From contig JBNMKZ010000014.1 of NCBI GenBank assembly GCA_050874585.1, positions 1 through 43,978 of the forward strand: a DNA stretch of 43,978 bases, in the 5' to 3' direction. A program made the translations under genes and the position numbers. Each line of letters starts with the position of its first letter. Position 1 is the stretch's first letter. This DNA is from UBA1067 sp050874585. Lineage in GTDB: Bacteria > Verrucomicrobiota > Kiritimatiellia > RFP12 > UBA1067. Below, piece after piece: positions 1-6,183 of this stretch. Below the pieces are notes generated by a model that was given only the letters and a program-made list of their open reading frames with translations, did no database searches and was not told the origin of the DNA.

Positions 1-95
1 CCACGGCCCTCCCCCATGGGGGAGGATGGAGGAATGTCCTTCCCCTTGATGCTGTACGACTAATTGACCATATTCCCCTGTCATCCCATTGTAAG

Positions 96-126
96 AGTAG
101 ATGCCCATACCCTATGGGCATCTACT
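96..126. terminator. Strong hairpin, terminator-like
   Basis: A perfect 14-bp inverted repeat with a 3-nt loop (AGTAGATGCCCATA, ccc, then its complement), followed by TT on the + strand. It could terminate a transcript entering from the left. Its core GGGCATC is also the core of the tandem hairpin cassettes elsewhere in the window, so it may belong to that repeat family. There is no long U tract, so terminator function is uncertain. Confidence 0.4.
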
Positions 127-172
127 TTGCCAATCCACAATTTGCCGATTCGCACGCCATACGGCCCGAAAA

Positions 173-183
173 TATGGTATAAT
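173..183 (+). promoter_or_regulatory. Extended -10 promoter TATGGTATAAT
   Basis: The TATAAT hexamer at 178-183 is preceded directly by TATGG, an extended -10 element. No convincing -35 box is visible. The identical 11-mer recurs at 964 and 2279, ahead of a structured RNA and a protein gene. Transcription would begin near 190 and run into the terminator at 216-266. Confidence 0.6.
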
Positions 184-189
184 ATGCGG

Positions 190-266
190 CGTTGATTTGA
201 AGCATTCTCTCCCCCGGGGACCTGCCCTTGCTTTTATGAGCTTTTTGCAAGGGCGGTCCCCTTTTT
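190..266 (+). ncRNA. Candidate short RNA of about 77 nt
   Basis: This stretch lies between an extended -10 promoter and a strong intrinsic terminator, with no credible reading frame inside. The 5' part (about 25 nt) is unpaired and the 3' part is the terminator hairpin, an arrangement typical of small regulatory RNAs. It matches no RNA family that I recognise. It could instead be an attenuated leader whose downstream gene has been lost. Confidence 0.4.
216..266 (+). terminator. Intrinsic terminator
   Basis: A 15-bp GC-rich stem (GGGGACC, one bulged T, GCCCTTGC, paired with 247-261) closes a 15-nt loop and is followed at once by TTTTT. This is the clearest Rho-independent terminator in the left arm. 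Confidence 0.8.
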
Positions 267-384
267 CGTTCCCAATTGACCCTCGGATCGGAGCCGATCT
301 TTGCATAGATCCTTCGCTGACGAAGCTTGCGTGGGGCGGGGATCTGTCCCCGTTGGATTCTCGGCTACTGGGCGACTCGAGATC

Positions 385-490
385 GTCTAATGGGCAGGAG
401 TACTTTCCTTCGGGCATTGGAGTACCTTCTAATGCCCATTAGAAATTTTTCCTTCGGGCATTAGAATCTTGGCCGACGGGCATCGGACTT
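385..490 (+). repeat. Tandem hairpin cassette, copy A
   Basis: Five short imperfect palindromes lie about 22-24 nt apart. Each is centred on GGGCAT or ATGCCC, with flanks of the type TCCGA...TCGGA or TTCTAAT...ATTAGAA. The same succession of units is found in inverse orientation at 20852-20980, with long identical blocks around the first three units. The unit spacing and variation do not fit CRISPR. The reading frames across it are by-products of the repeat. Confidence 0.75.
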
Positions 491-963
491 CCGCCGCGAT
501 GGGAACAAGCACGGAATACGAGAAGAACGAAAAAGGGGATGGTGATTTCTATCCGCGTGAGCGTGGCAGGAACGGGGGTTCCATTTGATCGTATTGCCCC
601 GAGACCCAACAAGCCGCCGCGCAGTTTCCGTGGTTCGAAAGCTGACGCGTCTCGTAGGCGTTGTGAATGCGCAGACATGGCAGGCAGAATGGCCGAGGCC
701 TACCGGACGGATGGCCGGCAAAACCATCCGACGCGTTCCGGCCTGTGGTCGGCCTGTTCTTCCTCTCGGGCGAGGGGGCGTGTGCGAAGTGTCGCGAGTG
801 AGGTCTTCCACTGGGCAGCACCGTCGGAATTGTTTTGTCCTAAACCAGTGCTATCCGCCAAGGCAGGCTAAAAAGGATCCGTTGTCTACGCTTGAGAGAT
901 GGGCGCAACCGTGGAAGCCGAGACCGAGCGACAGCTTCGAGCAACCCCCCGAGCAGGCGGTTT
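491..963. other. Long stretch without a convincing gene
   Basis: About 470 nt of GC-rich DNA. Several open frames of 80-150 codons overlap one another on both strands, but none has a ribosome binding site at its start, a signal peptide or any family resemblance. The right end carries the sequence leading into the promoter at 964. It may hold a decayed gene. I see no other structure in it. Confidence 0.5.
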
Positions 964-974
964 TATGGTATAAT
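964..974 (+). promoter_or_regulatory. Extended -10 promoter TATGGTATAAT
   Basis: This is the same 11-mer as at 173 and 2279. Upstream it shares a longer block with the 2279 promoter (a C-run, then CGAGCA or CGAACA, then TTTATGGTATAAT), so these two are related promoters. No standard -35 hexamer is visible. It drives the structured leader described next. Confidence 0.6.
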
Positions 975-980
975 TCTTTC

Positions 981-1265
981 GTTCTCTTGCAAAGGGGGCG
1001 TCAACTGCCGCGATGTGGGGGAGCGATAGAGTCCGGGAACTGATTCGGAGAGTCAGGCGACGACATCTGCGCCGACTGCCGCGTCCACCCTCGGATACCG
1101 AAAGTCAATTTGCAACTGCAAAGCGATTGTCTAACAAAATGTAGGAAGTTTCAATGGAGACGACACTTGGCAGAGGAAAACGCATCATGCGTTCGCCTCT
1201 CTTTGTGTTTCTCCAAAGGCCATTCCTACAGCCTCGTTAGGGACACGAAGAGAGGTTCTCTTTTT
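981..1265 (+). ncRNA. Structured leader or attenuator RNA upstream of the bPH/SHOCT gene
   Basis: About 285 nt between an extended -10 promoter and a terminator that ends 86 nt before the next gene's ATG. A CCTCTC segment at 1196-1201 can pair with the upstream AGAGG at 1172-1176, closing a hairpin that contains the AACGCA/TGCGTT stem. Alternatively it pairs with the downstream AGAGAGG as part of the terminator stem. The two pairings exclude each other, as in an attenuator or riboswitch. TGTAGGAA and TTCCTACA add a possible long-range pairing. It has no tmRNA, RNase P, SRP or known riboswitch signature that I recognise. A free-standing small RNA is the alternative. Confidence 0.45.
1196..1265 (+). 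terminator. Leader terminator
   Basis: Arms at 1196-1208 and 1243-1255 pair over 13 bp with one G-U pair, enclose a 34-nt loop, and are followed by TTCTCTTTTT. The long loop is unusual for a simple terminator. The 5' arm can be captured by the alternative upstream hairpin. Confidence 0.6.
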
Positions 1266-1351
1266 ATGTGCGAACGCCGAGCGGAAGCGACATCCGGGGA
1301 CGCGCTCAATTCCTGGATGCAACTCAGACGAGCGACAAAAAGGTTCGGGAT

Positions 1352-2029
1352 ATGTTAGAGGAAATGCTTCAGAAAATGGTCCAAAGAAATGGCGGTGGCG
1401 AAGAGGAGGTCATTGCGCACATTGGAACGGGCTATCTTTACAGCCTTGCGGTCAACGGCAGTCTTTCAAGCAGTTCGCTTGCGCTTTCGGAGGAGAAGAT
1501 TTGGGGCAATCTCAAGATTCTGCAGAATTCCAAGACCTTTTCGTCTGAATCCTTTGAGGCGGATGTGGCGAATGTGAGTTCCATCTCCGTTCGTACAGTC
1601 ACAAATCCGACAACATTAGGGTTTTCCGCTGCAAGTGCGATAGTGTTTGGATTACTTGGCGTATTGTGCGTTGCTGGTGGTAATATTGGCGGGCTCATTG
1701 CAGTTGCTGTCCTCGGATGTGTTATTTCGCTTGTCATCGCTCTTTCGGCAAAGACGCAGGCCTTGGCAATCAACATACAGGGCAAGGAGTACATTGCCGT
1801 AGTGAATGAAGCGAGTGATGGGGAGATTGAGAACTTTGTCAGGGCGACGCGGGAGGTCTCGGCCGCCGCACGGGAGCGGAGGACGGAGCGGCAGGCACGG
1901 CCCGTTGCGGTCGAGAAGCCGTCCTCAATCAAGCAGAAACTTGAGGAACTTGCGGACTTGCGCAAGAACGGACTGATTAGCGAGGACGAGTTCAATCGCC
2001 TGCGTCAGTCCGTCATCGAGAAGTATTGA
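1352..2029 (+). CDS. Membrane protein with bPH-like N-terminus and C-terminal SHOCT domain
   Basis: A 225-residue protein. The first ~90 residues resemble a bacterial PH-like fold (alternating hydrophobic strands around GYLYSLAVNGSLSSS). Two adjacent membrane segments span roughly 95-140. The last ~35 residues (KLEELADLRKNGLISEDEFNRLR) match the SHOCT pattern, a short helical C-terminal tail often attached to membrane proteins and thought to mediate oligomerisation. I chose the ATG at 1352 over an upstream GTG at 1268 because AAAAAGG lies 8 nt before it, while the GTG sits right against the leader terminator. The gene lies alone behind the structured leader. Biochemical function unknown. Confidence 0.75.
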   Translation: MLEEMLQKMVQRNGGGEEEVIAHIGTGYLYSLAVNGSLSSSSLALSEEKIWGNLKILQNSKTFSSESFEADVANVSSISVRTVTNPTTLGFSAASAIVFGLLGVLCVAGGNIGGLIAVAVLGCVISLVIALSAKTQALAINIQGKEYIAVVNEASDGEIENFVRATREVSAAARERRTERQARPVAVEKPSSIKQKLEELADLRKNGLISEDEFNRLRQSVIEKY

Positions 2030-2073
2030 GAAAGAGCGGCAGGCGGTTGCAAAGGGCAGTGTCGCGCTCCCGC

Positions 2074-2148
2074 TCGTGCGCATCGCGGCGTTCCGTGGTG
2101 CGCACGACAGATGTCTGGGATGCGCACGAGTCGGACTTGTCGTGCGTA
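2074..2148. repeat. Four alternating 9-mers TCGTGCGCA / TGCGCACGA
   Basis: TCGTGCGCA at 2074, its complement at 2099 and again at 2121, and TCGTGCGTA at 2140. They can form two neighbouring stem-loops, with 9-bp and 8-bp stems, in the gap between two + strand genes. No U tract follows. The role is unknown: it could be a processing or protein-binding site. Confidence 0.5.
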
Positions 2149-2278
2149 TCATCGTAGGCGCGGCGCTTCAGTCTGCCGCGTTCCAGTCCAGCCTGTTGTC
2201 GTCCTGTGGAAAGCATCGCGAGACCGCCGCCGCATTCGGGGCGGAGTCGCCGCCGCCAAGCCCCCGAACAATCGAATT

Positions 2279-2289
2279 TATGGTATAAT
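2279..2289 (+). promoter_or_regulatory. Extended -10 promoter of the FAD oxidoreductase / rarA operon
   Basis: TATGGTATAAT, identical to the elements at 173 and 964. It lies 25 nt before the ATG of the first gene, leaving room for a ribosome binding site (GGAG at 2304). Confidence 0.65.
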
Positions 2290-2314
2290 TTAGGGGCAAT
2301 GTTGGAGAAAAGCC

Positions 2315-3739
2315 ATGCAAATCACGAAGCGTGAATTCTTGAAGAAACTTGGACTGGGTGCGGCAGGTCTCGCCTCGGGCGCAGCCCTTGGCGACGAGTA
2401 CGTCTCCATGTCCGGGCGGTTGCCGCCAGGTTCGGTCGGCGACCCCGACAACCTCTGGTTTGGCAAGCACATCTTTCCCCTTGAGCATACCCTGACGGAT
2501 GGTCCGAGTGCGTTCATAAAGGATGGGAAGGTCTTCCAGCCGGCGCGTGAAGTGCCGATTTTCCATGAGACGGATGTCGTCGTGGTGGGGGGCGGCCCGG
2601 CGGGTTTCGCAGCGGCTGTCGCCGCCGCACGGACGGGTGTCAAGGTGGCACTTGTGGAGCGGTACGGTTCTTTGGGTGGGCTTTTCACAAATGGAATGGT
2701 CCTCATCTTGCTTGCGACTTCCCGCCGCGAGGCAAGCGGCGAGTGGACATTGGTGACGCGTGGCATTTGCGAGGAGTTCATGAACCGTGCGGCGGCCCTG
2801 GGGGCGGATGTCAGCACGAAGCGTCCGTCCAGCCGTCAGCATTGGCAGCCGACCATCGATCCGGAAGGGGCCAAGTACCTGATGGACAAGATGGTCGCCG
2901 AGTCGGGCATCGAGATGTTCTTTCACTCGTGGGGTGTCGATGTCATCCAGGACGGCAACCGCGTGCTGGGTGTCGTCTTTGAGTCCAAGCAGGGACGGCA
3001 GGCGATTCTCGCCAAGCAAGTCGTGGACTGCACGGGCGATGGCGATATGTTTTTTGCCGCCGGGGCGGACTATCGACAGATTACGCATTCAATCGGTTCC
3101 GTGGCGCGCCTGGCCAATATGGACCGCATCACCGCCAAGGAACCGCCGCGTGATTCCGCTGGCAACATTCGCCGCGACGGCCCCTGGCCGACACGTGGAA
3201 ATGAAGCAAACAAGTCAAGCGGCTGGTTTGGTCAACTTGGCCCAAAGGGGAATGGACTCGATGTTCGAGAACTCTCGAAGGCGGAGGTTCAGCACCGTAA
3301 ATTCTGGTGGGAGCATGTGCAGGAAATGCGCAAGACTCCCGGATGGGAAGAGGTCTATATTGCCAATACCTGTTCGCAGATCGGCCCCCGCGTCACACGA
3401 CTCATGAAAAGCGGCTGCATTGTGAATCGCGCCGCGCTGAAGGGGAATTGGAATCCCACCGATACCGTCTGCTGGTTTGGTGCCGATGGTCCGCACAACG
3501 CGTTTCCAGTTCCCTATCGCAGCCTTGTCCCAGAAGGAGTCGAGAACCTACTCGCGGCCGGGAGGTGCATCGGTGCGCCCGACACGTGCGACACCTTCCG
3601 CCTGATTGGTCCGTGCTTCATGACGGGCGAAGCCGCAGGAACGGCCGCCGCGTTGGCTGTGCGAGAAGGGGTTCTGCCGCGCAATCTCAATGTGGAGAAG
3701 TTGCGCACAACGCTACGTAAACAAGGTGCCTACATCTAA
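2315..3739 (+). CDS. Exported FAD-dependent oxidoreductase (FAD_oxidored family)
   Basis: A 474-residue protein. The N-terminus is a Tat-like signal (a KREFLKKLG motif, with KR instead of RR, then a hydrophobic stretch to about residue 26). The dinucleotide-binding motif GGGPAG lies at 92-97 and is followed by the acidic end of the second strand (VERYGS). The C-terminal part carries the family's second FAD contact (ENLLAAGRCIGA). Family members oxidise unknown, often sugar-related, substrates in the cell envelope. The ATG at 2315 is preceded by GGAG at 8 nt. The stop overlaps the rarA start by one base (TAATG), so the two genes are translationally coupled. The substrate cannot be told from sequence. 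Confidence 0.85.
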   Translation: MQITKREFLKKLGLGAAGLASGAALGDEYVSMSGRLPPGSVGDPDNLWFGKHIFPLEHTLTDGPSAFIKDGKVFQPAREVPIFHETDVVVVGGGPAGFAAAVAAARTGVKVALVERYGSLGGLFTNGMVLILLATSRREASGEWTLVTRGICEEFMNRAAALGADVSTKRPSSRQHWQPTIDPEGAKYLMDKMVAESGIEMFFHSWGVDVIQDGNRVLGVVFESKQGRQAILAKQVVDCTGDGDMFFAAGADYRQITHSIGSVARLANMDRITAKEPPRDSAGNIRRDGPWPTRGNEANKSSGWFGQLGPKGNGLDVRELSKAEVQHRKFWWEHVQEMRKTPGWEEVYIANTCSQIGPRVTRLMKSGCIVNRAALKGNWNPTDTVCWFGADGPHNAFPVPYRSLVPEGVENLLAAGRCIGAPDTCDTFRLIGPCFMTGEAAGTAAALAVREGVLPRNLNVEKLRTTLRKQGAYI

Positions 3740-5031
3740 TGTCCCTTGACTACGAGAGTGAGCCTTTGGCCGCGCGAATGCGTCCGCTGACGATTGACGA
3801 AGTCGTCGGGCAGGCGCACATTCTCGGACCGGGCAAACTTCTACGCCGCGTCATTGAAGCCGACCGCCTGACGAATGTCATCTTCTACGGTCCTCCCGGA
3901 TGCGGCAAGACGACGCTTGCGGAAGTCATCGCCCGTACGACGAAGCGCAATTTCGTTCGGGCGAGTGGTGTTGTTTCGAATGTGGCCGATATCCGAAAGG
4001 TCTGCGACCGAGCGCGAAATGAGCTCGGTGGGAAGGGGACGATTCTCTTCGTTGACGAGATCCACCGCTTCAACAAGAGCCAGCAGGATGTGCTTCTGCC
4101 GTATGTTGAGGACGGAACCGTTATCCTGATTGGAGCGACGACGCATAATCCAAACTTCTTCATCAACGCGCCGCTGACTTCGCGTTCACTTGTCTTCGAG
4201 TTGCACGCCCTTGAGCCGACGGAAATCGCCCAGTTACTCGATCGGGCACTAGTCGACGAGAGAAGGGGATATGGCAAGACCCCGTCCTGTTTCGATGCTG
4301 ATGCACGGGAGTTCCTGTCCACCGTGTGCAACGGCGATGCGCGCCACGCACTGACGGCGCTGGAAATTGCGATGCGATCGACCCCGGTCGATGCCAATGG
4401 GGTCATTCATCTGACGCTTGATGTCATTCAGGAATGCGTACAGCGGCGGCAGGTCCACTATGACAAGAAAGAAGATGGTCACTACGACACCATCTCCGCC
4501 TTCATCAAGTCCATTCGCGGCAGCGATCCGGACGCGGCAATTTACTGGCTTGGCAAGATGCTCGTCGCGGGCGAGGATCCACGCTTCATTGCGCGGCGGT
4601 TGGTGATTAGCGCATCCGAGGACATTGGCAACGCCGACCCGCGAGGCCTGCCTGTCGCCGTGGCGGCCATGCAGGCCTGTGAATTCGTCGGGATGCCCGA
4701 GTGCGCCATCAATCTGGCACAGGCGACGACCTACCTGGCAACGGCTCCGAAGTCGAATGCAAGTTGCATGGCGATTTCTGAGGCAATGGCGGATATTGAG
4801 TCCGGGCGTGTGCAACCCGTGCCCGAACATCTCAAGAACAAGCACGTCAAAGCCATTGGCTCAAACGAAGTCACGGAATACAAATATCCGCACCAATTCG
4901 CAAATCATTATGTCAAACAGACTTATCTTGGAAGTCCAAAGAAGTATTATCGAGCGACAAAACAAGGCTATGAATTAACGATTTCACGTCGGATGAACGC
5001 CCTTCAGGCGAATGACAAGTCATTCTCATAA
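3739..5031 (+). CDS. rarA: Replication-associated recombination protein RarA (MgsA), AAA+ ATPase
   Basis: A 430-residue protein of normal length for RarA. It is a clamp-loader-like AAA+ ATPase that acts at stalled replication forks. Walker A GPPGCGKT is at 51-58 and Walker B ILFVDEIH near 102-109. The sensor region GATTHNP is followed by the C-terminal tetramerisation part with the family's typical YKYPH motif. The stop codon TAA is the last three bases of the XerC-binding arm of the host dif site, so gene and recombination site overlap. Before phage insertion the gene would have been followed 41 nt later by the membrane coiled-coil gene now at 10133. Insertion leaves the RarA protein unchanged. 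Confidence 0.95.
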   Translation: MSLDYESEPLAARMRPLTIDEVVGQAHILGPGKLLRRVIEADRLTNVIFYGPPGCGKTTLAEVIARTTKRNFVRASGVVSNVADIRKVCDRARNELGGKGTILFVDEIHRFNKSQQDVLLPYVEDGTVILIGATTHNPNFFINAPLTSRSLVFELHALEPTEIAQLLDRALVDERRGYGKTPSCFDADAREFLSTVCNGDARHALTALEIAMRSTPVDANGVIHLTLDVIQECVQRRQVHYDKKEDGHYDTISAFIKSIRGSDPDAAIYWLGKMLVAGEDPRFIARRLVISASEDIGNADPRGLPVAVAAMQACEFVGMPECAINLAQATTYLATAPKSNASCMAISEAMADIESGRVQPVPEHLKNKHVKAIGSNEVTEYKYPHQFANHYVKQTYLGSPKKYYRATKQGYELTISRRMNALQANDKSFS

Positions 5032-5048
5032 GGCGCATTTTGTCAACT
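5021..5048 (+). other. Left prophage attachment site, dif-like (attL)
   Basis: An 11-nt XerC arm (CATTCTCATAA), a 6-nt centre (GGCGCA) and an 11-nt XerD arm (TTTTGTCAACT). It shares the layout of, and many bases with, E. coli dif (7/11 in the XerC arm and 8/11 in the XerD arm, compared from memory). It is directly repeated at 10081-10108 with an identical centre and the flanking CATAA and TT. By Xer logic the left arm is host and the right arm is phage. The XerC arm ends with the rarA stop codon. Confidence 0.8.
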
Positions 5049-5070
5049 ACGAAAAGTGAGAATTTTGGAG

Positions 5071-5157
5071 CGTTGCAAACATATAAACTTGCGAACTTCC
5101 CTTCAGCCCCTTGGGGGGGGGGCTTTCGGGTGTTCACAAGTTTATATGTTCACAACG
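5071..5157. repeat. Long inverted repeat in the phage non-coding region, with GTTCAC repeats
   Basis: Arms 5071-5096 and 5132-5157 match in 23 of 26 positions and enclose a G/C-rich loop with its own AGCCCC/GGGGCT stem. In single-stranded virion DNA this would be a large hairpin. GTTCAC occurs three times in a row (5132, 5148, 5158) just upstream of the + strand promoter. It could be a replication origin, a packaging signal or an operator. No U tract follows on either strand, so a simple terminator is less likely. Confidence 0.7.
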
Positions 5158-5180
5158 GTTCACTTCCTATCTGCAAGCCA

Positions 5181-5191
5181 TATGATATAAT
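5181..5191 (+). promoter_or_regulatory. Extended -10 promoter of the phage antisense-strand gene
   Basis: TATGATATAAT, with TATAAT at 5186-5191 and seven bases to the ATG at 5199. The expected transcription start coincides with the start codon, so the mRNA would be leaderless. The same geometry is seen before several host genes here. No clear -35 hexamer is visible. The GTTCAC repeats lie where an activator or repressor could bind. Confidence 0.6.
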
Positions 5192-5198
5192 ACAAATC

Positions 5199-5324
5199 AT
5201 GAAAATAGCAATAGCATTAGCGTTTATAACACTGTCAATCATGATAGCAATTACGATACTCTGCGCACATTGCTGGATTATCTACAAAATAGGAAAGTGG
5301 GTGGACGAGAAAATCATACACTAA
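5199..5324 (+). CDS. Small single-pass membrane protein on the phage's opposite strand
   Basis: A 41-residue protein with one hydrophobic segment (about residues 2-26) and a charged C-terminal tail (YKIGKWVDEK). It is the only phage gene on the + strand. It lies directly behind its own extended -10 promoter without a ribosome binding site, and its 3' end overlaps that of VP2 by 4 nt, tail to tail. The close fit argues that it is a genuine part of the phage. Candidate roles are superinfection exclusion in the lysogen or host lysis (single-gene lysis proteins have this build). Neither is shown. Functional assignment is open. Confidence 0.6.
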   Translation: MKIAIALAFITLSIMIAITILCAHCWIIYKIGKWVDEKIIH

Positions 5325-6088
5325 TAGCCAAGAGCCTTCAACATGGAGGGCATACGATACGAATCATAAGTCATACCACCTTTACGCTTTATATCCATCT
5401 TAAAAGCTGGGGACGAATTCGAATTTTTAGACGAACCGCGCATAACTTCCTCCGCTTTCTTTACACGCGACTCTGCATCCTTCACATTTTCCACACCTTG
5501 TTTTGCGGATGAAGAATTCTCTCGCGTCCAATTGTCTACCTTCTTAGTCCAAGCTTGAATATCGCTAAACAGTTTACCTAACCAAGTCTTAGAACCAGTT
5601 TCATCTTTAATTTTATCAGTCCGAGCGGCAACTTCAGCCGCTTCGTTGGATGCCTTATCAGCATTCGCTTCAGCAGTTTTAACAGTAGCATCAGTAAGTT
5701 TCTTAAAACTCTTTGCGGAAAAAAATTGCTGAGCGTCAAAACCTGCAGAACCATTTGGAGCAGACGGAACAGAGCCGCCACTTATAGGCGAGGAAGCAGA
5801 AACAGACATAGAAGAGGGCGAATGAATGCCATTTGCGATAGCAAGAAGGGGATTAAAGCCAGCCGCAAGCAAACCTTGTCGCTGAAGAGTGGGCATTTCA
5901 AGCGCGGCTTTCTTCTGATACTCCCATTGAAGAGCGGCTTGACGAGCGGAGGCCTTCTTTGCATAATACCAATCACGCATACCGTTAAAGGTGTTATTCA
6001 TTTGACCCCACATCGTATTGTCGGTATTCTCCATTGCAGAGCCGATGGGGTCATAACCACTAAAACCAAAAGCGGAAAACATAGACAT
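5321..6088 (-). CDS. VP2: DNA pilot protein VP2
   Basis: A 255-residue protein in the usual position after the capsid gene. It carries the gokushovirus pilot-protein hallmark, a glutamine/arginine-rich helix ending in RQGLLAAGFNPLLA (residues ~71-84), then a Ser/Gly-rich linker and an alanine-rich coiled-coil region (about 130-215). Pilot proteins deliver the ssDNA through the cell envelope. An AGGAG ribosome binding site precedes the ATG. It is separated from the capsid gene by a terminator hairpin, so its expression probably depends on partial read-through. Confidence 0.88.
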   Translation of the reverse strand: MSMFSAFGFSGYDPIGSAMENTDNTMWGQMNNTFNGMRDWYYAKKASARQAALQWEYQKKAALEMPTLQRQGLLAAGFNPLLAIANGIHSPSSMSVSASSPISGGSVPSAPNGSAGFDAQQFFSAKSFKKLTDATVKTAEANADKASNEAAEVAARTDKIKDETGSKTWLGKLFSDIQAWTKKVDNWTRENSSSAKQGVENVKDAESRVKKAEEVMRGSSKNSNSSPAFKMDIKRKGGMTYDSYRMPSMLKALGY

Positions 6089-6130
6089 AAAAAAATCTCC
6101 TAATCAATCACGACAACAAGAGGAACTAAG

Positions 6131-6161
6131 AAAAATGTCCGCTTTTGAACCGAGAGCGGAC
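6131..6161 (-). terminator. Intrinsic terminator between VP1 and VP2
   Basis: The stem GTCCGCT/AGCGGAC (arms 6137-6143 and 6155-6161) is followed on the - strand by ATTTTT. It sits just after the capsid stop codon and could set the ratio of capsid to pilot protein mRNA. Confidence 0.6.
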
Positions 6162-6183
6162 GAACTCGCATCACACGAGAACC

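Noticed and set aside
385..490. Tandem repeats considered as a CRISPR array
   Set aside because: Units are themselves palindromic and vary in sequence, spacers are under 10 nt, there is no cas gene, and an inverted copy exists at 20852.
1021..1110. Partial resemblance to a cobalamin riboswitch (AGTCAGGCGACGACATCTGC near the B12 box)
   Set aside because: The other conserved blocks are missing or in the wrong order, and the downstream gene has no link to cobalamin.
5040..5198. Longer version of the phage antisense gene starting at 5040
   Set aside because: It would run through attL and the long inverted repeat. The ATG at 5199 lies right behind a promoter and begins the membrane segment.
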